DNA of 64,000 nt from Pseudoflavonifractor sp902362925 (GTDB taxonomy: Bacteria > Bacillota > Clostridia > Oscillospirales > Oscillospiraceae), in NCBI GenBank assembly GCA_902362925.1, contig CABIYL010000003.1; one strand, written 5' to 3'. The notes under the pieces were generated by a model. The model saw only the letters and a list, made by a program, of their open reading frames with translations. It was not told where the DNA came from and did not search any database. The translations under genes were made by a program, and so were the position numbers. Shown here piece after piece: positions 34,568 through 45,491 of this stretch. Every line of letters begins with the position of its first letter. Positions within the stretch are counted from its first letter, which is position 1.

Positions 34568-35785
34568 ATGAGTGTAGCAGAACGGTTTCTCCGTTACGTA
34601 GCCTATGATACCCAGTCTGACGAAAACAGTACCACCGTACCCTCTACGGAGAAACAGAAAATTCTGGGCGCTGCCCTGGCCGCTGAGCTGTCCCAGATGG
34701 GGCTTCAGGGCGCCCACATGGACGACAACGGCTATGTGTACGCCTGGCTGCCTGCCACGCCCGGGTGCGAGGGCGTGCCCTGCGTGGGCCTCATCGCCCA
34801 CATGGACACCTCGCCCGACGCCTCCGGCGCCAATGTGAAGCCCCGGATTGTGGAGTACCAGGGGGGCGACATTGTCCTCAATGAGGAGCAGGGCATTGTC
34901 ATGCGGGAGGCGGACTTTGAGAGCCTGGCCCGGTACAAGGGTCAGCACCTCATCGTCACCGACGGCACCACCCTTCTGGGCGCTGACGACAAGGCGGGCG
35001 TGGCGGAGATTTTCACCGCCGTGGAGTACCTGGCCAGCCACCCTGAGGTGAGGCATGGCCGCATCGCCGTGGGCATCACCCCCGACGAGGAGGTGGGCCA
35101 GGGCGCCGACCGCTTCGATGTGGAGGGCTTCGGTGCGGCTGTGGCCTACACCGTGGACGGCGGCGAGCTGGGCGAGATTGAGTACGAGAACTTCAACGCC
35201 GCCAACGCCGGCGTGTATTTCCACGGCGTGAACATCCACCCCGGTTCCGCCAAGAACAAGATGAAGAACGCCCTGCTGATGGCCATCGAGTTCATGAACA
35301 TGATGCCTCCGGCGGAGACCCCTGCCCACACCGAGGGCTATGAGGGCTTCTACCATCTCCACGGCATGAAGGGCGACGAGACCGAGGCCGAGCTCCACTT
35401 CATCATCCGGGACCACGACCGGGAGAAGTTTGAGGAGCGGAAGCAGTACCTGGGCCGCGTGGCCGCCTATCTGGACGGCAAGTACGGCAAGGGCTCCGTG
35501 GAGCTCTACCTGAAGGACTCCTATTACAACATGAAGGAGAAGATTGAGCCCCACATGTACCTCATTCTCCGGGCCCGTGCGGCCATGGAGAAGGCGGGTG
35601 TCACGCCCCAGGTGGTGCCCATCCGGGGCGGCACCGACGGCGCCCGGCTGAGCTACATGGGCCTGCCCTGTCCCAACCTGTCCACCGGCGGCGTCAACTT
35701 CCACGGCGTCCATGAGTACATCCCCGTGGAGAGCCTGGAGAAGATGGTGGAGGTGCTTATCAACCTGGTGACGGTTGAGGAGTAA
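34568..35785 (+). CDS. pepT: peptidase T (tripeptide aminopeptidase)
   Basis: This 405-residue M20-family enzyme contains the expected metal-site blocks in order: GLIAHMDTSPDASG (His and Asp ligands), LLGADDKAGVAEI (bridging Asp), TPDEEVGQGAD (catalytic Glu and ligand), then GGTDGARLSYMG and NFHGVHEYIP (final His region). It removes N-terminal residues from tripeptides in the cytosol using two zinc ions. GAAAGGAAG precedes the ATG. It has its own terminator, so it is probably monocistronic. Sequence and length match PepT throughout. Confidence 0.96.
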   Translation: MSVAERFLRYVAYDTQSDENSTTVPSTEKQKILGAALAAELSQMGLQGAHMDDNGYVYAWLPATPGCEGVPCVGLIAHMDTSPDASGANVKPRIVEYQGGDIVLNEEQGIVMREADFESLARYKGQHLIVTDGTTLLGADDKAGVAEIFTAVEYLASHPEVRHGRIAVGITPDEEVGQGADRFDVEGFGAAVAYTVDGGELGEIEYENFNAANAGVYFHGVNIHPGSAKNKMKNALLMAIEFMNMMPPAETPAHTEGYEGFYHLHGMKGDETEAELHFIIRDHDREKFEERKQYLGRVAAYLDGKYGKGSVELYLKDSYYNMKEKIEPHMYLILRARAAMEKAGVTPQVVPIRGGTDGARLSYMGLPCPNLSTGGVNFHGVHEYIPVESLEKMVEVLINLVTVEE

Positions 35786-35807
35786 AACACAACAGCACGA
35801 ATACGAT

Positions 35808-35845
35808 AAGAGGCCGGACCCCGATGGGGTCCGGCCTCTTGCTGT
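35808..35845 (+). terminator. pepT terminator
   Basis: Perfect 15-bp arms AAGAGGCCGGACCCC / GGGGTCCGGCCTCTT around GAT, with a short T-containing tail. Confidence 0.85.
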
Positions 35846-36060
35846 TTATATATCAGAAATCAGGGAACAGAGAAGCAGAACTACGGCGGAGGTCTCCTCA
35901 GTGCCGTTCACCGTGCCAGTGATAACGCTTTCCCCGTACCTGGTGAATGAGACTTAACAAAAAGTTTACCGGTATTTCAGTCTGGTTTCAGCTTGGACTG
36001 GTATGCTCAACTCTGCATGAATGCCGCCTAAGGGGGCGGCAGAGCAAAGGAGGATATGGC

Positions 36061-37086
36061 ATGATAGAAGTACGCGACCTGGTGAAGCGGTACGGCCGCC
36101 ACACAGCGGTGGATCACCTCAGCTTCACTGTGGAACGGGGGCAGGTGTACGGCTTTCTGGGCCCCAACGGCGCGGGAAAATCCACCACAATGAACATCAT
36201 GACCGGCTATCTGGGCCCTACGGAGGGCGAGGTGCTGGTGGACGGACACAGCATGCTCAGCGAGCCTGAGAAGGCCCGGCGCCAGATTGGATATCTGCCT
36301 GAACAGCCGCCCCTGTATGTGGATATGACGGTGAAGGAGTATCTGAGCTTTGCCGCCCAGCTGAAGAAGCTGCCCGCCAAGGCGCGCAACGGCGAGGTAA
36401 AGCGGGTCATGGAGCACACCATGCTCACCGACGTGTCGGGCCGCCTGATCCGCAACCTGTCCAAGGGCTATAAGCAGCGGGTGGGCATCGCCCAGGCTCT
36501 GCTGGGCAACCCGGAGATTGTGATTCTGGACGAGCCCACCGTGGGCTTGGACCCCAAGCAGATCATTGAAATCCGGACTCTCATCCGGGACCTGGCCAAG
36601 GAGCACACGGTCATTCTCAGCTCCCATATTCTGGCCGAGGTACAGGCAGTGTGCGACCGGATTCTCATCATCCACCACGGGAAGATGGTGGCCGCGGGCA
36701 CGACCGAGGAGCTGGAGCGCCAGCTGGCCGGCACCACCGCCCTGGAGGTCACCCTGAAGGCGGACGAGGCCACGGGCAGAAGCCTGCTGCGGGGCGTGTC
36801 CGGTGCGGGCGCGGTGTCCTACCGTCCCGGCGCAGCGGAAGGGGAGAGCACCTTCCGGGTGGAGAGCCGCAAGGGCGACCTGCGGGAGAAGATTTTCCAG
36901 GCCTGCGCGGCGGAGAACGTGGCCCTGCTTGGCCTGCGCAGCGCCGGTATGACCCTGGAGGACGTGTTCCTCAAGCTCACCGCCGACGACAGCGTCCGGG
37001 AGGAGCCGCCGGTGTCCCGGAGCAAGAAAGCGGCACGGGCGGATAAAACCGCGTCCGGCGGAAAAGAGGAGGATGAGGCGGAATGA
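36061..37086 (+). CDS. ABC transporter ATP-binding protein (GldA-like)
   Basis: This 341-residue ATPase carries Walker A GPNGAGKST, Q-loop GYLPEQPPLY, signature LSKGYKQRVGIAQ, Walker B VILDEPTVGLDP and switch His in LSSHIL. The extra 100-residue C-terminal domain and the first 230 residues resemble GldA/NosF-type exporters; the tail is Lys/Glu-rich. AAAGGAGG precedes ATG 36061. It overlaps the permease gene by 4 bases and forms an operon with it and a GldG-like fragment. In non-gliding Firmicutes, Gld-like ABC systems are widespread; their substrate is unknown. The 275 bases before this gene hold the pepT terminator and no clear gene. Confidence 0.9.
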   Translation: MIEVRDLVKRYGRHTAVDHLSFTVERGQVYGFLGPNGAGKSTTMNIMTGYLGPTEGEVLVDGHSMLSEPEKARRQIGYLPEQPPLYVDMTVKEYLSFAAQLKKLPAKARNGEVKRVMEHTMLTDVSGRLIRNLSKGYKQRVGIAQALLGNPEIVILDEPTVGLDPKQIIEIRTLIRDLAKEHTVILSSHILAEVQAVCDRILIIHHGKMVAAGTTEELERQLAGTTALEVTLKADEATGRSLLRGVSGAGAVSYRPGAAEGESTFRVESRKGDLREKIFQACAAENVALLGLRSAGMTLEDVFLKLTADDSVREEPPVSRSKKAARADKTASGGKEEDEAE

Positions 37087-37787
37087 GGGCCATCTACAAG
37101 CGGGAGCTGCGCTCCTATTTCACCAGCATGACGGGATATCTCTTTATCGCCGTAGTGGTCTTTTTTATCGGTATCTACTTCATGGCCAACAACCTGTACT
37201 ACGGGGACCCCGGCTTCTCCACCACCCTGGTCAACGTGATGGTGGTGCTGCTGGTGGCGGTGCCCGTGCTCACCATGCGCTCCATGGCGGAGGAGCGGCG
37301 CAGCCGCACCGACCAGCTGCTGCTCACCGCGCCGGTGTCCGTGTCCGGCGTGGTGATGGGCAAGTACCTGGCCATGGTGACCATCCTGGCCATCCCCATG
37401 CTTCTCTCCTGCATCTGTCCCCTCATCATCGCTGCCAACGGCACGTCCCAGCTCATGTCGGACTACGCGTCCATCTTTGCCTTTTTCCTGATGGGGTGCG
37501 TGTTCGTGGCGGTGGGAATGTTCATCTCCGCTCTGACCGAGAGCCAGATCATCGCCGCAGTGGGCACCTTTGCAGCCCTGCTGACCCTCTATCTGTGGGA
37601 CAGCCTGATGCAGTTCCTGCCCGATGCCCTCGCCAATGTGCTGGGACTGTTCTCCTTCAGCTCTGTGCTGTACAACTTCGCCTATTACAGCGTGTTTGAT
37701 GTGCGGGGCGTGGTGCTCTACCTGACCCTGGCCGGGCTCTTTGTATTTCTGACCGTGCAGGCGCTCCAGAAGCGCCGCTGGAACTGA
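37083..37787 (+). CDS. ABC-2 type permease (GldF-like)
   Basis: This 234-residue protein has about six hydrophobic helices. It begins MRAIYKRELRSYFTSMTGYL, the typical GldF/ABC-2 opening in which the cytosolic N-terminus precedes the first helix. It continues with LVNVMVVLLVAVPVLTMRSM, AEERRSRTDQLLLTAPVSVS and a long hydrophobic C-terminal half. It is translationally coupled to the ATPase gene (ATGA overlap), so the two form one transporter. The substrate is unknown. Confidence 0.9.
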   Translation: MRAIYKRELRSYFTSMTGYLFIAVVVFFIGIYFMANNLYYGDPGFSTTLVNVMVVLLVAVPVLTMRSMAEERRSRTDQLLLTAPVSVSGVVMGKYLAMVTILAIPMLLSCICPLIIAANGTSQLMSDYASIFAFFLMGCVFVAVGMFISALTESQIIAAVGTFAALLTLYLWDSLMQFLPDALANVLGLFSFSSVLYNFAYYSVFDVRGVVLYLTLAGLFVFLTVQALQKRRWN

Positions 37788-37800
37788 GGGGGTGACCGCT

Positions 37801-38235
37801 TTGAAAAAGACACATCGCAAGCTTCGCCAGGGCGGTTACCTGGCAGCCACCACCGCCATTGTGGTTTTCCTCAACCTGATTGTGGGCCAGCTGCCCACCC
37901 ATCTGCTGGAGTTCGACCTGTCGGACAAACAGCTCTACACCGTCACCGACACATCCAAGGAGTTCCTGGCCGGGCTGGACAAGGACGTTGAGATTGTGGT
38001 CCTGGCCGAGGAGAGCAATGTGGACGAGCGTATCGCCAAGTTCCTGGACAACTATGCCGCCCTCTCCAGCCATAACCTGCTCAAGCTGCTGACCGCCCAG
38101 ACCCAGGCGGAGGCAGACGCGGCTGCCCAGGCGGAAGAGGCGGAAGCTGAGACGGCGGAGGAGAGTTCCGGCGAAACGAACAGCGCTGCTGAGACGACCG
38201 ACAGCCCTGCGGAGACAGACAGCGGGGCGGAGTAA
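37801..38235 (+). CDS. GldG-like ABC accessory protein with middle region missing
   Basis: 144 residues remain, against roughly 450-500 for intact GldG-like proteins. The N-terminus is intact: a basic start, one membrane helix (YLAATTAIVVFLNLIVGQLP) and the beginning of the extracytoplasmic domain (LSDKQLYTVTDTSKEFLAGL, then DKDVEIVVLAEESNVDERIA). After NYAALSSH the sequence jumps to a low-complexity Ala/Glu/Thr-rich tail that looks like a C-terminus. TTG 37801 is chosen because GAGGGGG lies before it; GTG 37792 is too close to that site. The frame is open and continuous, so this is either an in-frame deletion or an assembly collapse. It closes the ABC operon. Confidence 0.6.
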   Translation: MKKTHRKLRQGGYLAATTAIVVFLNLIVGQLPTHLLEFDLSDKQLYTVTDTSKEFLAGLDKDVEIVVLAEESNVDERIAKFLDNYAALSSHNLLKLLTAQTQAEADAAAQAEEAEAETAEESSGETNSAAETTDSPAETDSGAE

Positions 38236-38370
38236 TCCCAATACGATTCCACAGGGGCGGGCACAGCGGTTTTCCACTGTGCCCGTCTTTTTGTGGACGA
38301 TTTCTCCGGACGGGAGGAAAAAATCCGGACAAACCGGGGCGAAAGACGGCGGAACAGAGGGATGAGGGTG

Positions 38371-38398
38371 TTGACAAACGGACAGTTTGTGATACAAT
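38371..38398 (+). promoter_or_regulatory. promoter of the alaS T-box transcript
   Basis: TTGACA (38371-38376), 16 bases, TACAAT (38393-38398), just upstream of the T-box leader. Confidence 0.8.
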
Positions 38399-38404
38399 AT
38401 CTAG

Positions 38405-38636
38405 GCTAAAGGCGATGACGAAGCCAAGCGGGCCACGCCGCGACGAGCGAGAGGGGATGGTGAGAGCCCTCCGCGACACGGACCCGCGCGCCACTTCACC
38501 AGCCGCCCGCGACGAGCGGGACGTGAGTCCGCGTTATGGACGCAATGAGATGTGCCGGACACAGTCCGGCATAATCAGGGTGGTACCGCGAAGCCTGCGC
38601 TTTGCCCCTGTTCACAGGGGTGAGGCGCTTTTGTTT
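38405..38636 (+). promoter_or_regulatory. T-box riboswitch for tRNA-Ala upstream of alaS
   Basis: The leader holds the T-box core AGGGTGGTACCGCG (38577-38590). In its TGGT bulge the T would pair with the A discriminator of tRNA-Ala. A stem I-like arm has a probable GCC alanine specifier at 38490-38492. A terminator follows: 14-bp stem GCGCTTTGCCCCTG / CAGGGGTGAGGCGC with G-U pairs, then TTTTGTTTT. Uncharged tRNA-Ala should stabilise the antiterminator and turn alaS on. Confidence 0.92.
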
Positions 38637-38692
38637 TGCCCCGAGAGAGGCGCGGACAGCCCGCGCCGGACATTTTAGAGGAGGTCATTCCC

Positions 38693-41365
<2,673 letters not shown>

Positions 41366-41420
41366 GAGCGGCATTTTCCCGCAACACTCAGCCCGGTGAA
41401 CCGGAAAGGAGGGGCCGCAT

Positions 41421-41594
41421 ATGCTGCCTCAGGACCCCGTAATTTTGCTCAGCTATCTCAACACCAAGCTGCGGGACCAGTACCCCAGCCTGGAGGCGCT
41501 GTGCGATGATCTTCAAGCCGACGCCGGAGAGATAACGGAAAAGCTGAAAGCTATCGGGTATGACTATGACCCGCAGCGGAATCAGTTTGTGTAA
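41421..41594 (+). CDS. DUF4250 domain protein (57 aa)
   Basis: A 57-residue protein, MLPQDPVILLSYLNTKLRDQ then YPSLEALCDDLQADAGEI and LKAIGYDYDPQRNQFV. This is the full pattern of the small DUF4250 family found in Clostridia (the MLPKDPxxLLSxxNxKLRD start and the YxYxxxxNQF end). Function is unknown. AAAGGAGGGG precedes the ATG, and the gene lies 55 bases after alaS without a terminator between, so it is probably co-transcribed with alaS. Confidence 0.88.
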   Translation: MLPQDPVILLSYLNTKLRDQYPSLEALCDDLQADAGEITEKLKAIGYDYDPQRNQFV

Positions 41595-41600
41595 ATGAGC

Positions 41601-41644
41601 ACAGGGAAGGATTGTCTGAAAGAGATAATCCTTCCCTGTTTTTA
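41601..41644 (+). terminator. terminator of the alaS-DUF4250 operon
   Basis: 13-bp arms ACAGGGAAGGATT / AATCCTTCCCTGT followed by TTTTT. Confidence 0.85.
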
Positions 41645-41723
41645 TACTTTATGGTATAATACTGACACCGAATGAATTGCTGGATTTGGATATTTTGACT
41701 GGACGACCGCAGGGGATAACACC

Positions 41724-43031
41724 ATGAAAAAGACTTTGACCATGATACTGATGATTGCTATGCTGTTTGCCATTGGCGGCTGTACCGGCGACCCGGCTCA
41801 GCCGCCCGTATCGGCAGCACAACCCACAGATTCCGTAGCGGAGTCCGCGATGCCCTCTGCCTCTGCACCTGAGACCACCGAGCCTGTGGAAGTACTGCCC
41901 ACTGAGAGTGAGCCGCCTGCTTCCACACCCGCTCCCGACCCAATTGCCGATCAGATGGCCGCCATGACCCTGGAAGAGAAGGTGGGGCAGCTCTTCATTG
42001 CCGGATTCTACGGCACGGAGGACGGGGACTATGTAGACAGCCTCATCCGGGACTACAAGGTGGGCGGTCTGATTTTCTTCGGCCGCAACGTGGGCGCAGC
42101 GGAGGAGCTGGTAAGCCTGGTCAACGACCTGCGGACTGAGAACGGCGATTACATCCCCCTGTTCTTCTCTGTGGACCAGGAGGGCGGCACCGTGGAGCGC
42201 CTGCCCGACGAGGTAAGCGCTCTGGAGGACGCCTACACCTACGGCCAGAGCGGCAGCAGCGAGGTGGGCTATGCTCTGGGCCAGGTGCTGGCCCATGAGT
42301 GCGCGGCCTTTGGCTTTAATCTGGATTTCGCACCCTCCCTGGATATCTGGAGCAACCCGGAGAACACGGTCATCGGTACCCGGGCCTTCGGCACCACAGC
42401 GGAGGCGGTGGAGGCGGTGGGTCCCTGGGCGGCCTACGGCCTGATGGACGGCGGGGTCATCCCGGTGGTCAAGCACTTCCCCGGCCACGGCGACACGGCG
42501 GTGGACTCCCACGTGGGCCTGCCCACGGTGTCCAAGACGGTGGAGGAGCTGCTCACCTCCGAGCTCATTCCCTTCCAGAGCGCCATTGCGGGCCGGGAAG
42601 GGGAGGGGGTGCCCGCCGTCATGGTGGCCCATATCCTCATGACCGCCATTGACCCGGACCACCCCGCGTCCCTGTCCCAGGCGGTGGTCACCGGCCTGCT
42701 GCGGGAGCAGCTGGGCTTTGACGGCGTGGTGTTCACCGACGACCTGACCATGGGCGCCATCACAGAGAATTACGGTCTGGACGAGGCCGCCGTTCTGGCT
42801 CTGGAGGCCGGATGTGACGTGCTGCTGGTGTGCCACAACGAGGGAGATCTGGCCCTGGCCCGGCAGGCGGTGCTGGACGGGGTGGCCTCCGGCCGCCTGA
42901 CCGAGGCGCGGATCGACCAGAGCGTGTACCGCATCCTCTCCCTGAAGCAGGCCTACGGCCTGACCAACGACCCCATTGAGACACCCGATCTCCAGGCGCT
43001 CAACCAGGAGATTGCGGCCCTGAACGCCTGA
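41724..43031 (+). CDS. nagZ: lipoprotein GH3 beta-N-acetylhexosaminidase (NagZ-like)
   Basis: This 435-residue protein has a lipoprotein signal (KKTLTMILMIAMLFAIGGC, lipobox IGGC), a Ser/Thr/Pro-rich linker and then a single GH3 barrel (about 75-430). VKHFPGHGDTAVDSHVGLP near residue 250 is the NagZ signature with its Asp-His acid/base dyad. VVFTDDLTMGAI carries the nucleophile Asp. There is no second GH3 sandwich domain, as in NagZ. It should be anchored on the outer face of the membrane and release GlcNAc from muropeptides or chitin-like glycans. A TATAAT at 41655-41660 is the best promoter candidate. The gene symbol reflects family, not a proven role. Confidence 0.9.
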   Translation: MKKTLTMILMIAMLFAIGGCTGDPAQPPVSAAQPTDSVAESAMPSASAPETTEPVEVLPTESEPPASTPAPDPIADQMAAMTLEEKVGQLFIAGFYGTEDGDYVDSLIRDYKVGGLIFFGRNVGAAEELVSLVNDLRTENGDYIPLFFSVDQEGGTVERLPDEVSALEDAYTYGQSGSSEVGYALGQVLAHECAAFGFNLDFAPSLDIWSNPENTVIGTRAFGTTAEAVEAVGPWAAYGLMDGGVIPVVKHFPGHGDTAVDSHVGLPTVSKTVEELLTSELIPFQSAIAGREGEGVPAVMVAHILMTAIDPDHPASLSQAVVTGLLREQLGFDGVVFTDDLTMGAITENYGLDEAAVLALEAGCDVLLVCHNEGDLALARQAVLDGVASGRLTEARIDQSVYRILSLKQAYGLTNDPIETPDLQALNQEIAALNA

Positions 43032-43081
43032 ATATGCAGCGCTGATATACGGGATTTTACCCGGTTTTTACGAACCCATGG

Positions 43082-43110
43082 TTGAGCGGGCTCCGGCCCC
43101 TTGATATAAT
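43082..43110 (+). promoter_or_regulatory. promoter of the SLH 5'-nucleotidase gene
   Basis: TTGAGC (43082-43087), 17 bases, TATAAT (43105-43110), 41 bases before the start codon. Confidence 0.75.
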
Positions 43111-43151
43111 GCAGCACCGTAGGACAAACGAGAGAAAGAAGGAATGTACGC

Positions 43152-45317
43152 ATGAAGAAACATCCCATCCGCATCCTGCCCCTGTCTCTGGCGCTGGCAA
43201 TGTCCGTAACACTGGCAGCCCCGGTGTCGGCGGCCTCCCTGGCCGACGTGGAGGGCCCCTACGCCCAGAGCATTGAGGCTCTGGCTGAGAAGGGGATCAT
43301 CAAGGGCGACGGCACCGGCGCCTATCATCCCGAGGAGCCCCTGACCCGCTCCGCCGCTGCCTCCCTGCTCTATGAGGCCTTCTGCCTGGTGCCCGTGTTC
43401 TCCATGGAGCCCGCTGCTCCCGAGGCCAACGAGGACGGCACCATGCCCGAGCCCCTCACCAAGAAATTCTACTCCACCGAGACCACCGTGGCCACGCTGG
43501 ACGCAGTGCTCATGCCTGCCGCTCCCGACGCGGTGGGGACCTGGGCCGAGACTGTGGCCAACACCGTGCTGGAGGCCCGTCTGATGGACCAGATTGACGG
43601 CGCCTTCCAGGGCGACAAGACCATGACCCGCAGCGAGTTCGCTCTGGCCGTGATGAAGGCGGTCTACGGCGCGGACAGGGAGATGGACTTCCTGGCCCAG
43701 GGCAAGGCGGACGGCCTGCTGCCCGAGAGCCTGACCCTGGACGACACGGTCATCACCCGCGGCGAGGCGGCCCTGCTGCTGGACACTGCCACCAAGGACC
43801 TGACCATCATCACCACCATGTCCACCTCCGATATCCACGGCAACATGGTGCCCTACACCCCCTCTGGCTCCAGCATTGAGGTGGGCGGATCCGCCCGTGC
43901 GGCCTGGCTCTTTGACGAGGCCGAGCGCCGCAACCCCAACACCCTCATCATCGACGGCGGCGACTCCCCCTACAACACCGACCTGGCCAACATCTCTCTG
44001 GGCAAGTCCAGCGTGGACGTGATGAACGCCCAGGGCTATGACGCCACCGTGCTGGGCAACCACGACTTCGACTACTCCTTTGACAACCTGCTCTCCCTGG
44101 CGGACCGTGCCGAGTACGCCATGCTCTCCGCCAACACCTACTGGAAGGACGGCACCTATCCCGAGCAGTTTGAGCCCTACATCATCAAGGAAGTGGACGG
44201 CGTGAAGGTGGCCATCGTGGGCCTGACCGACGACGGCAGCAAGGCCACCACCCACTATGCCAACACCCAGGACATCGACTTCCACGACCAGTGGGAAGTG
44301 GGTCAGGAGGTTGTGGCCAAGGCGGACGCCGAGTCCGACGTGGTCATCCTGCTCTCCCACCTCCACGGCGGCAACAACACCGTGCCCACCAAGATTGACG
44401 GCATCGACATGGAGATCGGCGGCGGCAACGACATCTTCGGCCGTCCCCTGAACATCGAGGGCACCGTGGTGGTCAATCCCGGCGGCGTGGGCACCTGTGT
44501 CAACCAGACCAACCTGAACCTGAAGGACGGCAAGGTCCTGGGCTATACCTTCAACCAGCTCATCCTCTCCTCCGACGTGCCCGAGGACGCCGAGGTCAAG
44601 GCCATCATCGAGGACTACCAGGCAGACCTGGACGCCCAGATGGAGGTCGTCATCGGCCAGTGCGCCTCTGACATCGCCTGGTCCAGCCCCCTGGTGCGCA
44701 CCCAGGAGAGCCCTCTGGGCAACTTGGCCGCCGACGCCCTGCGTGACTACTGCGACGCCGACATCGCCATCCAGAACGGCGGCGGCATCCGTGCCGGCCT
44801 CACCGCCGGCGACGTGACCGTGGGCGACGTGTTCGCCATGCTGCCCTTTGACAACAAGGTCACTCTGGTGGAGGTCACCGGCCAGACCGTGTGGGACGCC
44901 CTGGAGAACGGCGTGGACGGCTACCCCACCACCAACGGCAAGTTCCCCCAGGTCTCCGGCATCAAGTACACCTTTGACGGCTCCAAGCCCGCTGGCGAGC
45001 GCATCGTGTCCGTGACCCTTGAGGACGGCACCCCCCTGGATCTGGACGCCTGGTACACCCTGGCCTGCAACGACTTCATGTGCGGCGGCGGCGACGGCTA
45101 CACCATGCTCAACGTCTTCAACCCCGACGACGGCAACGAGCACAACGGCGAGACCGCGGCTCAGGATCTGCCCGGCTGCAAGCTGGTCTACCGCACCAAC
45201 GACTACTACCGCACCGTGGTCAGCGAGTACATCAAGGCCCAGGGCAATATCGCCCCTGCTCTGGACGGCCGCATCACCATCCTCAATCCTCAGGAGGGCG
45301 GCGGCGCTCTGAACTGA
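43152..45317 (+). CDS. SLH-anchored bifunctional 5'-nucleotidase/2',3'-cyclic phosphodiesterase
   Basis: This 721-residue secreted protein has a signal peptide ending VSAAS at about residue 30. Two or three SLH-like repeats follow (about 30-210; the first is SIEALAEKGIIKGDGTGAYH). A calcineurin-like metallophosphatase domain begins MSTSDIHGNMVPY (about 220) and contains NTLIIDGGDSPYN and TVLGNHDFDYSFDN. The 5'-nucleotidase C-terminal domain (about 500-700) includes SPLGNLAADALRDYC, NGGGIRAGL and CGGGDGYTML. All metal and substrate motifs look intact. It should be held in the cell wall by the SLH repeats and dephosphorylate extracellular nucleotides to nucleosides. The guanine deaminase gene nearby would fit purine salvage. 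AAGGAA precedes the ATG. Confidence 0.93.
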   Translation: MKKHPIRILPLSLALAMSVTLAAPVSAASLADVEGPYAQSIEALAEKGIIKGDGTGAYHPEEPLTRSAAASLLYEAFCLVPVFSMEPAAPEANEDGTMPEPLTKKFYSTETTVATLDAVLMPAAPDAVGTWAETVANTVLEARLMDQIDGAFQGDKTMTRSEFALAVMKAVYGADREMDFLAQGKADGLLPESLTLDDTVITRGEAALLLDTATKDLTIITTMSTSDIHGNMVPYTPSGSSIEVGGSARAAWLFDEAERRNPNTLIIDGGDSPYNTDLANISLGKSSVDVMNAQGYDATVLGNHDFDYSFDNLLSLADRAEYAMLSANTYWKDGTYPEQFEPYIIKEVDGVKVAIVGLTDDGSKATTHYANTQDIDFHDQWEVGQEVVAKADAESDVVILLSHLHGGNNTVPTKIDGIDMEIGGGNDIFGRPLNIEGTVVVNPGGVGTCVNQTNLNLKDGKVLGYTFNQLILSSDVPEDAEVKAIIEDYQADLDAQMEVVIGQCASDIAWSSPLVRTQESPLGNLAADALRDYCDADIAIQNGGGIRAGLTAGDVTVGDVFAMLPFDNKVTLVEVTGQTVWDALENGVDGYPTTNGKFPQVSGIKYTFDGSKPAGERIVSVTLEDGTPLDLDAWYTLACNDFMCGGGDGYTMLNVFNPDDGNEHNGETAAQDLPGCKLVYRTNDYYRTVVSEYIKAQGNIAPALDGRITILNPQEGGGALN

Positions 45318-45337
45318 GTCCACTCCAAAACAGAACG

Positions 45338-45390
45338 AAACACAGCCCCGGCGGGNNNNNNNNNNNNNNNNNCCCGCCGGGGCTGTGTTT
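45338..45390 (+). terminator. terminator of the 5'-nucleotidase gene, loop unresolved (17 N)
   Basis: 18-bp perfect arms (AAACACAGCCCCGGCGGG / CCCGCCGGGGCTGTGTTT) enclose an N run at 45356-45372. The gap therefore sits in the hairpin loop and does not hide a gene. Confidence 0.85.
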
Positions 45391-45491
45391 ATACAACCCT
45401 TTCTTGCGAAAAGTAGGACACTATGATATGCTGAAAAAAGGAAAGATGCTCCAGTTTTTGAGCTGCCTGACGGCGGAGAGAGGAAACGGTG

